Below are positions 50,526 to 58,563 of a DNA stretch of 64,000 bases, piece by piece. The notes under the pieces were generated by a model that was given only the letters and a program-made list of their open reading frames with translations, had not been told where the DNA came from and did no database searches. The stretch is from UBA10649 sp965278965 (lineage in GTDB: Bacteria; Actinomycetota; Actinomycetes; S36-B12), in NCBI GenBank assembly GCA_965278965.1, contig OZ257127.1:310001-374000 (forward strand), written 5' to 3'. The translations under genes and the position numbers were made by a program. Position 1 is the stretch's first letter. Every line of letters starts with the position of its first letter.

Positions 50526-50531
50526 CGGTCC

Positions 50532-50537
50532 AGCCTA
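50532..50537 (-). promoter_or_regulatory. -10 hexamer TAGGCT, leaderless rimO start
   Basis: TAGGCT six bases before GTG 50525. Confidence 0.55.
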
Positions 50538-50562
50538 CGCACCGGCCCGGGACAGACCGCGC

Positions 50563-50802
50563 TCAGCCGCTTCGGCGTCGGCCTTCCTCGAAGGCGTCGA
50601 CGAGGTCGTCGGGGTCGAGACCGACGACGGGGGCGATGGCGCGAAGCTGTCCGCGGGCGTACACGACCCCGCCGCAGTGGCTGAAGTCGTCGGCCTCCAT
50701 GGCACCGAGGATCGAGGCCCGCAGCTTCGTGGCCTGGGCGAGGTCGTCGAGCGACAGGCCGCGTGCGGCCCGTGCTGCGGCGAGCATCTGCCCAGCGGAC
50801 AT
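50563..50802 (-). CDS. RodZ-like HTH protein, truncated to the HTH domain
   Basis: Protein of 79 residues from ATG 50802 with AGGAGC. The helix-turn-helix of the RodZ type (LAAARAARGLSLDDLAQATK, then GGVVYARGQLRAIAPVVGLD) is intact. The actinobacterial protein normally at this ftsK-rimO position continues with a membrane helix and a periplasmic DUF4115 part; here the frame stops at 50563 and neither appears. It could be a natural short form, or a decayed one. Confidence 0.75.
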   Translation of the reverse strand: MSAGQMLAAARAARGLSLDDLAQATKLRASILGAMEADDFSHCGGVVYARGQLRAIAPVVGLDPDDLVDAFEEGRRRSG

Positions 50803-50886
50803 CGCGCTCCTAGCTCCCAGTGACCCGTCAACGCATGGTAGGCGTCGAAGCCGTGCTTCGCACCACACACCGACGAGCGATCGGTG

Positions 50887-53469
50887 CTACTCCGCTCCGC
50901 CGCGCAGCATCAGCAGCAGGCCCGGGAGCTCGTCCGGGGTGACGAGGACCTCGCGGGCCTTCGACCCCTCGCTCGGCCCGACGATGCCGCGCGACTCCAT
51001 CAGGTCCATGAGCCGGCCCGCCTTTGCGAACCCGACTCGCAGCTTGCGCTGGAGCATGGAGGTCGAGCCGAACTGCGTCGTCACGACCTGCTCGACCGCC
51101 GCGAGGAGCACGTCGAGGTCGTCGCCGATGTCGCTGTCCACCTCGCGGTTCGACGTCGGCGCAGCGACCACGTCGGGGATGAACTCCGCCTGGGCCTGCG
51201 CCGTGCAGTGGGCCACGACCGACTTGATCTCGGACTCGGAGACGAAGGCCCCCTGGATCCGCATGGCCTTGCTGGCACCCATCGGCAGGAAGAGCCCGTC
51301 GCCCTGGCCCACGAGCTTCTCGGCCCCGGGCTGGTCGAGGATGACGCGGCTGTCGGTCACGCTGGACGTGGCGAACGCCAGACGGCTGGGCACGTTGGCC
51401 TTGATGAGCCCGGTGACGACGTCGACGCTGGGACGCTGGGTCGCGAGCACGAGGTGGATGCCGGCCGCGCGGGCCAGCTGCGTGATCCGGACGATGGACT
51501 CTTCGACGTCGCGGGGGGCGACCATCATCAGGTCGGCCAGCTCGTCGACGATGACCAGCAGGTACGGGTACGGCTGAATGACCCGCTCGCTGCCGGGCAG
51601 CGGCTGGACCTTGCCCGCGAGAACCGCCTTGTTGAACTGGTCGACGTGGCGGAAGCCGAAGTGCGCGAGGTCGTCGTAGCGGCGGTCCATCTCGGCCACG
51701 ACCCACTGGAGCGCGTCCGCGGCCTTCTTCGGGTTGGTGATGATCGGCGTGATGAGGTGCGGGACGCCCTCGTACACCGACAGCTCGACGCGCTTGGGGT
51801 CGACGAGGATCAGCCGGACCTCCTCGGGCGTGGCCCGCATGAGGACACTCGTGATGAGGCTGTTGATGCAGCTGGACTTGCCGGCTCCGGTGGCGCCGGC
51901 GACAAGCAGGTGCGGCATCTTCGCGAGGTTGGCCATGACGAAGCCGCCCTCGACGTCCTTGCCGACCGCCACGGCGAGGGGATGGTGGTCGGAGGTCGCC
52001 GCGCCGCTGCGCAGCACGTCCCCGAGAGCGACGAGCTCACGGTCCACGTTGGGGATCTCGACGCCGATCGCCTTCTTGCCGGGGATCGGGCTCAGGATCC
52101 GGACGTCCGCACTGGCCACGGCGTACGCGATGTTCTTGCTCAGCGCGGTGACCCGCTCGACCTTGACGCTCGGCCCGAGCTCGATCTCGTAGCGCGTGAC
52201 CGTCGGCCCCCGCTGGAACCCCGTGACCTCGGCGTCGATCGCGAACTGCTCGAGCACCTCGGTCAGCGCGACGACGACGCGCTCGTTCGCCTTCGTGGCC
52301 TGCTTGTGCGCCGGACCGGTCTTCAGCGACTCCTTGGTCGGCAGCACGTAGTCGCCCGCGTCGGCCAGCGAGAGCTGCGTCGGCCGCTTCGGGCCGGTGC
52401 TGCGCGGGGTGGTGGAGCGCGCCGCGGCCGGGGCCGCCGGGGGGAGCACGACGGTGTCGCTGCGCGCCGGGTGTCCGGCAGGTGTCGCCGTCGGTGGGAT
52501 CACGCCCGTGAGCAGGTAGGCGGCGGGACGCTCCTCGTCGTCGATGACGACGGTCTCGTGGCGGCCCGGGTCGCCCGGCGCTCCGGCGCTGCCGTGGTCA
52601 TGGGAGTCGTCGTCGAGCAGGATCGGTCCGGTCACGCGGACGAAGCCGGGCGGATCCGCCTCGGGCGTCTCGTCGTCGTCGAGGACGACCGACGTGAGGT
52701 CGGAGCGGCGGCCGCGGCGCAGCAGTCGGCCGGAGCCCCGCACGGCCCGGGAGAGGCCGTCGCGCACGGACGCGAGGGAGGTCGCGGTGAGGACCAGGAC
52801 CCCGAAACAGGCCAGGAGCACCAGGAGCAGACCGGTGACGACCGGCCCGACGGCCGACTCCACCGGGGCGGTGGCGATCCAGCCGACGACGCCGCCGCCG
52901 GAGGACATCGACTCGGCGCCGTCACTGGGCGTCGCCGACCCCATGGCCAGGTGCCAGATCCCGATCCCGCCGACCACGACGGCACCGCCGCCGATGGCCA
53001 GGCGCCCGGTGGTGGAGGCCTCGTCCGGGTGGCGCAGCATGCGCCAGGCGAGGGCGAGCAGCACGAGGGGCGCGAGCCATGCCGCGGCCCCGAGGATCGT
53101 CGTCGTGATGAGGTCGGTCCACGAGACGAACCAGCCGTCGACGCCGAACCAGATGCCCGCGGCCAGCACGATCGCACCGGCGACGAGGGCCAGGCCTAGG
53201 CCGTCCCGGCGGTGAGCAGGGTCCAGGTCACGGGCTCCCCGGCCGAACGCGCGCGCGGCGGCACCCGTGAGGTGGGCCAGCCCGAGCCACAAGGCGCGCA
53301 GGGCACGGCCGATGCCGGCGACCAGGCGCGGGATGGGCCCTGGCCGCAGCGGCGCGGCAGCCTGCCGAGACGCGGGCCGACGGCCGGACGACTTGCTGCC
53401 GGATGAGCGGCTGCCGGATGAGCGGGCAGGACGAGATGACCGCGCGGGGGAAGACGTGCGGGAAGCCAT
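50887..53469 (-). CDS. ftsK: DNA translocase FtsK
   Basis: Septal motor of 860 residues that pumps DNA toward the terminus. The N-terminus is Ser/Arg/Lys-rich (basic, about 1-45), then four TM helices (92-110, 118-140, 155-175, 200-225), a linker of acidic and Pro/Thr-rich sequence to about 360, the alpha and beta motor domains with Walker A GATGAGKSS (Lys531) and Walker B LLVIVDELADL, and a gamma winged helix (about 795-860, TSMLQRKLRVGFAKAGRLMD) for KOPS-type sites. ATG 53469 has TACGCT seven bases upstream. Confidence 0.96.
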   Translation of the reverse strand: MASRTSSPARSSRPARSSGSRSSGSKSSGRRPASRQAAAPLRPGPIPRLVAGIGRALRALWLGLAHLTGAAARAFGRGARDLDPAHRRDGLGLALVAGAIVLAAGIWFGVDGWFVSWTDLITTTILGAAAWLAPLVLLALAWRMLRHPDEASTTGRLAIGGGAVVVGGIGIWHLAMGSATPSDGAESMSSGGGVVGWIATAPVESAVGPVVTGLLLVLLACFGVLVLTATSLASVRDGLSRAVRGSGRLLRRGRRSDLTSVVLDDDETPEADPPGFVRVTGPILLDDDSHDHGSAGAPGDPGRHETVVIDDEERPAAYLLTGVIPPTATPAGHPARSDTVVLPPAAPAAARSTTPRSTGPKRPTQLSLADAGDYVLPTKESLKTGPAHKQATKANERVVVALTEVLEQFAIDAEVTGFQRGPTVTRYEIELGPSVKVERVTALSKNIAYAVASADVRILSPIPGKKAIGVEIPNVDRELVALGDVLRSGAATSDHHPLAVAVGKDVEGGFVMANLAKMPHLLVAGATGAGKSSCINSLITSVLMRATPEEVRLILVDPKRVELSVYEGVPHLITPIITNPKKAADALQWVVAEMDRRYDDLAHFGFRHVDQFNKAVLAGKVQPLPGSERVIQPYPYLLVIVDELADLMMVAPRDVEESIVRITQLARAAGIHLVLATQRPSVDVVTGLIKANVPSRLAFATSSVTDSRVILDQPGAEKLVGQGDGLFLPMGASKAMRIQGAFVSESEIKSVVAHCTAQAQAEFIPDVVAAPTSNREVDSDIGDDLDVLLAAVEQVVTTQFGSTSMLQRKLRVGFAKAGRLMDLMESRGIVGPSEGSKAREVLVTPDELPGLLLMLRGGAE

Positions 53470-53476
53470 GGGCCGA

Positions 53477-53482
53477 AGCGTA
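53477..53482 (-). promoter_or_regulatory. -10 hexamer TACGCT, leaderless ftsK start
   Basis: TACGCT seven bases before ATG 53469. Confidence 0.55.
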
Positions 53483-53554
53483 GTGCGCTAACCCCACCAG
53501 TCCCGGTAGTCACACGCGGCACGTGCGGAGACCGCGCGCGCCCCACTCCCCCCT

Positions 53555-53612
53555 CGATTCCATACGCCAGCGTCGTTCCGGCCCGCCTTTGTGACGCTGG
53601 CGTATGGAATCG
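53555..53612 (-). repeat. 20-bp-arm palindrome after rnj
   Basis: Perfect arms CGATTCCATACGCCAGCGTC (53555-53574) and its complement (53593-53612), 18-base loop, two bases beyond the rnj stop. Probably the terminator of dapA-rnj. The arms are less GC-rich than the surrounding DNA. Confidence 0.8.
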
Positions 53613-53614
53613 GG

Positions 53615-55294
53615 TCAGGCCTCGACGACGACGGGGACGATCATCGGGCGGCGGCGGTGGGCGGAGTTGACCCACTTGCCCGCCGCGCGGCGGATGCGCT
53701 GTTGCAGCTCGTGCGTCTCGTCCAGCCCGTCGGCGAGCGCCGCCTCCAGCGTGCGCACGACCTGCTCACGCAGGGGTTCGAGCAGGTCGGCCGCGTCGCC
53801 GAAGCCGCGGGCCAGGATCTCCGGGCCGGCGACGATCTTCGCGTCGACCACGTCGACCGCGACGAAGATGGAGATGAACCCCTCCTCGCCGAGGACACGG
53901 CGGTCCTTGAGGACCGTCTCGGTCACGTCACCGACCCCGGAGCCGTCGACGTACACATAGCCCACGGGGACCTGCCCGGTCACCATCAGCACCCCGTCGA
54001 CCAGGTCCAGGACGGTGCCGTCCTCGGCGAGCAGCACGCGCTCGGCGGGGATTCCGACACTCGTCGCGATCTCCGCGTTGGCTTTCAGGTGCCGCCACTC
54101 GCCGTGCACGGGCAGGACGTTGCGGGGCTTGACGAGGTTGTAGACGTACCGCAGCTCCCCCGCGGCGGCGTGCCCGGACACGTGGACCAGGGCGTTGCCC
54201 TTGTGCACGACGTGGGCGCCGAGCTTGGCCAGCCCGTTCACGACCCGGTTCACGGCGTTCTCGTTGCCCGGGATCAGCGAGGACGCGAGCACGATCGTGT
54301 CGCTCGGACCGACGCTGATCGGATGGTCGCGGTTCGCGATCCGGGACAGCACGGCCATCGGCTCGCCCTGCGAGCCCGTGCAGATGAGGACTGCCTCGTC
54401 GTCGGGCAGGGAGGTGAGGTCGTCGGCCGCGATCAACGTGCCGCCGGGGATCCGCAGGTAGCCGAGGTCACGGGCGATGCCCATGTTCCGCACCATCGAC
54501 CGCCCGACGAACGCGATCTTGCGCCCGTGCAGCTCGGCCATGTCGATGATCTGCTGGATGCGGTGCACGTGCGACGCGAACGACGCCACGATGATGCGGC
54601 CCTCCGCGCGCAGGAACACGGCGTCCAGGACGGGCATGATGTCCCGCTCGCTCGTGACGAAGCCGGGCACCTCGGCGTTCGTGCTGTCCACGAGCAGGAC
54701 GTCGACGCCCTCGTCACCGAGTCGAGCGAAGCCGTTGAGATCGGTGATCCGGGAGTCGAGCGGGAGCTGGTCCATCTTGAAGTCGCCGGTGTGCAGCACG
54801 ACGCCGGCCGCCGTGCGGATCGCGACCGCCATCGCGTCGGGGATCGAGTGGTTGACGGCCAGGAACTCCAGGCCGAACGGGCCGGCCTGAACGGTCTCGC
54901 CGTCCTCGACGACCTGGACGTTCGGCGTGATCCGGTGCTCACGCAGCTTCGCCTCGAGCAGCGCCAGCGTCAGCTTCGACCCGAGGATCCGGATGTCCGA
55001 CCGCAGCCGCAGGAGATACGGCACGGCGCCGATGTGGTCCTCGTGGCCGTGCGTGAGGACGATGGCGTCGACCTCGTCGAGGCGGTCCTCGACCGAGGAG
55101 AAGTCCGGCAGGATCAAGTCGATCCCCGGCTGGTTCTCCTCCGGGAACAGCACGCCGCAGTCGACGATCAGCAGCCGACCCTCATGCTCGAAGACCGTCA
55201 TGTTGCGGCCGATCTCGCCCAGGCCGCCCAGCGCGACGATCCGGAGCGCGCCCGCCGGCAGGGCCGGCGGCGGCGTCGGTCGTGAGCGGCTCAT
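53615..55294 (-). CDS. rnj: ribonuclease J
   Basis: MBL/beta-CASP ribonuclease of 559 residues, endo- and 5'-3' exonuclease for rRNA and mRNA turnover. Zinc motif HGHEDH (82-87), ALGGLGEIGRNM start block, beta-CASP motifs including SGHAAAGEL and the C-terminal PVHGEWRHL. ATG 55294 overlaps the dapA stop by four bases; a longer frame is within dapA. The dapA-rnj pair is the rule in this phylum. Confidence 0.95.
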   Translation of the reverse strand: MSRSRPTPPPALPAGALRIVALGGLGEIGRNMTVFEHEGRLLIVDCGVLFPEENQPGIDLILPDFSSVEDRLDEVDAIVLTHGHEDHIGAVPYLLRLRSDIRILGSKLTLALLEAKLREHRITPNVQVVEDGETVQAGPFGLEFLAVNHSIPDAMAVAIRTAAGVVLHTGDFKMDQLPLDSRITDLNGFARLGDEGVDVLLVDSTNAEVPGFVTSERDIMPVLDAVFLRAEGRIIVASFASHVHRIQQIIDMAELHGRKIAFVGRSMVRNMGIARDLGYLRIPGGTLIAADDLTSLPDDEAVLICTGSQGEPMAVLSRIANRDHPISVGPSDTIVLASSLIPGNENAVNRVVNGLAKLGAHVVHKGNALVHVSGHAAAGELRYVYNLVKPRNVLPVHGEWRHLKANAEIATSVGIPAERVLLAEDGTVLDLVDGVLMVTGQVPVGYVYVDGSGVGDVTETVLKDRRVLGEEGFISIFVAVDVVDAKIVAGPEILARGFGDAADLLEPLREQVVRTLEAALADGLDETHELQQRIRRAAGKWVNSAHRRRPMIVPVVVEA

Positions 55295-56202
55295 GCGGGG
55301 AAACCGCGGACGCCGCCGAGCGTCAGATCGGCACGCAGCTGGTCGATCTGGGCCGGCGTCGCATCGACGAGCGGCAGGCGCACCGGGCCGGCCGGCAGCC
55401 CCTGCAGGGTGAGAGCGGCCTTCGTCAAGATGACGCCCTGCGTGCGGAAGCAGCCGGTGTACACCGGCAGCAGCGCCGCGTTGATCGCGGTCGCCTCGGC
55501 CGTGTCTCCGGCCCACAGGGCCTGCGCCATCGCCTTCAGCCGGTCACCGACGATGTGCCCGACGACCGAGATCATCCCGGCGGCGCCGACCGACAGCAGC
55601 GGCAGGTTCAAGATGTCGTCGCCGGAGTACCAGGCGAGACCGGTCGTGGCGATCCCCCACTGGGCGAACTCGAGGTCGCCCTTCGCGTCCTTGTTGGCGA
55701 TGATCCGCGGGTGCTCGGCGATGCGGAGCATCGTCTCCCGCTCGATCGCCGTGCCGGTCCGCTTCGGGATGTCGTACGTGAGCATCGGCAGGTCGGTCGC
55801 GTCCGCGATCGCGTGGAAATGCCGGACCAGGCCCTCTTGCGGGGGCCGGTTGTAGTACGGCGTGACCGCCATGACCGCGTGGGCGCCGGCTCGCGCGGCC
55901 ATCCGAGCAGCCTCGACCGAGTGGGCCGTGTCGTTCGTGCCGACGCCGGCGATCACCGTCGCGCGGTCACCCACCGCCTCGATGACCGCCGACAGGATCG
56001 CGATGTCCTCGGCGTCGGTCTTCGTGGCCGACTCCCCCGTCGTGCCGTTGACGACGAGGCCGTCGTGCGCGAGATCGTCGACCAGGTGAGCGGCCAGGCG
56101 CTTGGTGCCGTCCAGGTCGAGTGATCCGTCCGGGGAGAACGGCGTGACCATCGCGGACAGCATGACCCCGAACGGAGCCGTCGGGGTGGTAGGACCAGGC
56201 AT
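55291..56202 (-). CDS. dapA: 4-hydroxy-tetrahydrodipicolinate synthase
   Basis: TIM-barrel enzyme of 303 residues condensing pyruvate and aspartate semialdehyde in diaminopimelate/lysine synthesis. Schiff-base Lys171 in ANKDAKGD, Tyr143 in LTYDIP, GTTGES (53-58). ATG 56202 has TAGCCT six bases upstream, so the mRNA is probably leaderless and begins just past a 53-bp tandem repeat. Confidence 0.96.
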   Translation of the reverse strand: MPGPTTPTAPFGVMLSAMVTPFSPDGSLDLDGTKRLAAHLVDDLAHDGLVVNGTTGESATKTDAEDIAILSAVIEAVGDRATVIAGVGTNDTAHSVEAARMAARAGAHAVMAVTPYYNRPPQEGLVRHFHAIADATDLPMLTYDIPKRTGTAIERETMLRIAEHPRIIANKDAKGDLEFAQWGIATTGLAWYSGDDILNLPLLSVGAAGMISVVGHIVGDRLKAMAQALWAGDTAEATAINAALLPVYTGCFRTQGVILTKAALTLQGLPAGPVRLPLVDATPAQIDQLRADLTLGGVRGFPA

Positions 56203-56208
56203 GCCCCA

Positions 56209-56214
56209 AGGCTA
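56209..56214 (-). promoter_or_regulatory. -10 hexamer TAGCCT, leaderless dapA start
   Basis: TAGCCT six bases before ATG 56202. Confidence 0.6.
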
Positions 56215-56240
56215 TCGCGCGGGCCACGGGCGCCCTCGCC

Positions 56241-56425
56241 CCTCGCTACGGCGCACACCTTCGGCGCCGCCGCTCCGGGGCTCGTTCCTCACTCCTCGCT
56301 ACGGCGCACACCTTCGGCGCCGCCGCTCCGGGGCTCGTTCCTCACTCCTCGCTACGGCGCACACCTTCGGCGCCGCCGCTCCGGGGCTCGTTCCTCACTC
56401 CTCGCTACGGCGCACACCTACGGCG
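56241..56425. repeat. 53-bp tandem repeat, about 3.5 copies
   Basis: Units start at 56241, 56294, 56347 and 56400; the first three are identical, the fourth is partial, with two changes, and ends inside the thyX stop region. Each has the mirrored core TTCGGCGCCGCCG. It fills the gap between thyX and dapA, upstream of the dapA promoter. Confidence 0.9.
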
Positions 56426-57152
56426 CTACCCGCCCGTTGCGAACGAACGCCTCGTGCGTCAGCGGCATGAGCCGTGACCACTCGTCCTCGTAGCGCTCGG
56501 CCACCATCTCGATCTCGCGCTGGGGGTACGACGGGAACTGCGATCCCTCCGCGCGGCGACGCAGGGAGAGGAAGTTCATCAGCGAGCGGGCGTTCATCGT
56601 CACGTAGGCGCTGGAGTAGATCGAGACCGGGAGCACCATCCGGGCGACCTCGCGCGCGACCCCGGCCTCCAGCATCCGTCGATACGCGGCGTACGCCTGC
56701 GCGCACGACGTCCGCATCGACGCGTCCACGAGCGCCTGCTGCTCCGCGGTCCCGGGAAGGAACTCATACGCCCCGGCCTTGCCGACCTGCACGAGCGCCC
56801 GCTGTGCGTCCGGCACGTAGAACACCGGCTGCAGCTCGCGGTAGCGGCCGGACTCCTCGTTGTAGCTCGCGATGCGATGCCGCATGTGCTCACGCCACAC
56901 GAAGATCGGCGCACGCACGAAGAAGGTCATCGAGTTGTGCTCGAACGGACTGCCGTGACGGTCCCGCATCAGGTAGTTGATCAGGCCGGAGGACCGCTGC
57001 GCGTCGGCGTCGATGTCGTCGAGCGTCTGCTCGCCGGCGGTCGACACGCGGGCGGCGAAGACGACATCGGCATCCTGCGCGCTCGCGCGCACCAGCTCCA
57101 CGGTCACGTCACTGCGGAAGCTGATCTGGTCGTCCTCGTCCGCGCTCGTCAC
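56418..57152 (-). CDS. thyX: FAD-dependent thymidylate synthase ThyX
   Basis: Flavoprotein of 244 residues making dTMP with methylene-THF as carbon donor and NADPH as reductant. The ThyX motif RHR-x7-S-x-R occupies 91-103 (RHRIASYNEESGR). Start GTG 57152 is chosen because TAGGGT lies seven bases upstream; the frame is open further. Its last codons run into the 53-bp repeat array. The gene is near dapA as in many actinobacteria. Confidence 0.95.
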   Translation of the reverse strand: MTSADEDDQISFRSDVTVELVRASAQDADVVFAARVSTAGEQTLDDIDADAQRSSGLINYLMRDRHGSPFEHNSMTFFVRAPIFVWREHMRHRIASYNEESGRYRELQPVFYVPDAQRALVQVGKAGAYEFLPGTAEQQALVDASMRTSCAQAYAAYRRMLEAGVAREVARMVLPVSIYSSAYVTMNARSLMNFLSLRRRAEGSQFPSYPQREIEMVAERYEDEWSRLMPLTHEAFVRNGRVAP

Positions 57153-57159
57153 GGTCGCC

Positions 57160-57165
57160 ACCCTA
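57160..57165 (-). promoter_or_regulatory. -10 hexamer TAGGGT, leaderless thyX start
   Basis: TAGGGT seven bases before GTG 57152. Confidence 0.6.
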
Positions 57166-57204
57166 CTGAGGCGCGTGGCCCCGACGGCCGACCACAATGG
57201 TCGC

Positions 57205-57795
57205 GTGTCCCTGCCCTCGACCCTCGACGGACCGCCGCCGGACGGCCCCGACGTCGGCGTCCGGCTCGCCCGCACGTCTGACGTCGACGACATCGCCGCG
57301 GCTCAGGTCGCGTCCTGGCGCCAGCGGTTCGCCGGGATCCTGCCGGTCGCGGTCCTCGACGGCCTGCACGCCCCTGACCTCGCGACCGTGTGGGCGCGCG
57401 CGATCCTCGTTCCCCCGACCCGCGGGCACCGCATCTTCGTTGCGCACGAGGCTGGGGTGGTCGTGGGCTTCGCCTCGATCGGGCCGGCCGACGACCCGGA
57501 CGCGTCACCCAATGTCGCTGAGCTCGGCGCCCTGGACGTGCTTCCCGCCGCGCAGCGTCGCGGGCACGGGTCGCGACTTCTCGCGGCGGTCGCCGACCAC
57601 GCGCGGACTCTGGAGTGCGACGAGATCGTCGTGTGGTGCGCGGTCGCCGACGAGGCGCGTCGCGCGTTCTTGTCCAGTGCCGGGTGGGGACCAGACAGTG
57701 CGTACCGCGACCTGCTCGTCGGCGACCGCCCCGACGGCAGCGATGAACTGCTGCGGGAGGCGCGCCTGGTGACGGTGCTCCCGTCACCAGCCTGA
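57205..57795 (+). CDS. GNAT-family N-acetyltransferase
   Basis: Protein of 196 residues. Acetyl-CoA site in LDVLPAAQRRGHGSRLLAAV (about 112-131; R/Q-x-x-G-x-G/S), preceded by the acceptor-domain strands (VRLARTSDVDDIAAAQVASW). The substrate is unknown. GTG 57205 has CACAAT six bases upstream, a near-match to the leaderless pattern. A hairpin directly follows the stop. Confidence 0.83.
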   Translation: MSLPSTLDGPPPDGPDVGVRLARTSDVDDIAAAQVASWRQRFAGILPVAVLDGLHAPDLATVWARAILVPPTRGHRIFVAHEAGVVVGFASIGPADDPDASPNVAELGALDVLPAAQRRGHGSRLLAAVADHARTLECDEIVVWCAVADEARRAFLSSAGWGPDSAYRDLLVGDRPDGSDELLREARLVTVLPSPA

Positions 57796-57812
57796 CCGCC
57801 GGGCTCCGGCGG
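57796..57812 (+). terminator. hairpin after the GNAT gene
   Basis: CCGCCGG-GCT-CCGGCGG, a 7-bp GC stem starting one base after the TGA. Compact and well placed, though without a U-tract. Confidence 0.5.
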
Positions 57813-57909
57813 GTCCCCCGCGCCCGCCCAGCGCGTCACATGGTCCAGCACGCGGCCCGTGTGCGCGACGCGTTGGCGTCCCCTCCCCGGGGGACAGGCA
57901 CAGGCGTTC

Positions 57910-58563
57910 CTAGGGGGATGCGCCAGGCAGGAGGCCGTCGCGGCTCGCCGCCGCATACAGCTCCGTGCGTGTGCGGGCCTGCCGGCCGACCTGCTGGTAC
58001 TTCTGCCGCACCCGGTCCAGGTACTCCTTGGCCGTATGCGGAGAGATGCCCATCTGCCGGGCGACGGAGACGAGCTTGAGCCCCGAGGCGTAGAGCCGCA
58101 GCGCATCCAGCTCACGTGCGCTGAGGTCGGGGGTGTCCGCCGCCGAGGCCAGCAGCGACGCAAGGTCCACCGACAGGTACAGCTCGTCGCGCGCGACAGT
58201 GTCGAGGGCCTCCGCGAGCTGTCCGTACGACACGCGCTTCGGCACGAAGCCAAGAGCGCCGGCGCGCATCGCGTCCCGGATCGCCACCGGCTCGTCGTGC
58301 GCGCTGATCAGCAGGACCGCGGACCCGGCGTTGCGCAGCGTTGCCGTGTTGACGACGACGCCGCTGTCCCCCGGGCCGAGCTCGAGGTCGAGCAGCGTGA
58401 CGGTCGGGGCCGCCGCCACGGCGCCGTCCACCGACTCGCCGCAGTACACGACCTCGAACCCGTCGAGCGGGCGGTTCTCCAGCAGCGCGCGCAGCCCGTC
58501 TCGGACGAGTTCGTGGTCGTCCACGATCGCGAGGCGGACGATGGGCGTTGCACCCGCGGTCAT
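57910..58563 (-). CDS. NarL/FixJ-type response regulator
   Basis: Protein of 217 residues. Receiver with Asp14-Asp15 acidic pair, phosphoacceptor Asp59 (LLDLELG) and Lys in FVPKRVS; LuxR-type HTH at about 148-205 (LSARELDALRLYASGLK). ATG 58563 overlaps the kinase stop by four bases, so kinase and regulator are a unit. The linker helix before the HTH is long. Target genes unknown; the divergent AzlCD operon is a candidate. Confidence 0.9.
   Translation of the reverse strand: MTAGATPIVRLAIVDDHELVRDGLRALLENRPLDGFEVVYCGESVDGAVAAAPTVTLLDLELGPGDSGVVVNTATLRNAGSAVLLISAHDEPVAIRDAMRAGALGFVPKRVSYGQLAEALDTVARDELYLSVDLASLLASAADTPDLSARELDALRLYASGLKLVSVARQMGISPHTAKEYLDRVRQKYQQVGRQARTRTELYAAASRDGLLPGASP

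Noticed and set aside
56241..56425. CRISPR array
   Set aside because: Units are contiguous 53-bp tandem copies with no unique spacers, and no cas gene is present.
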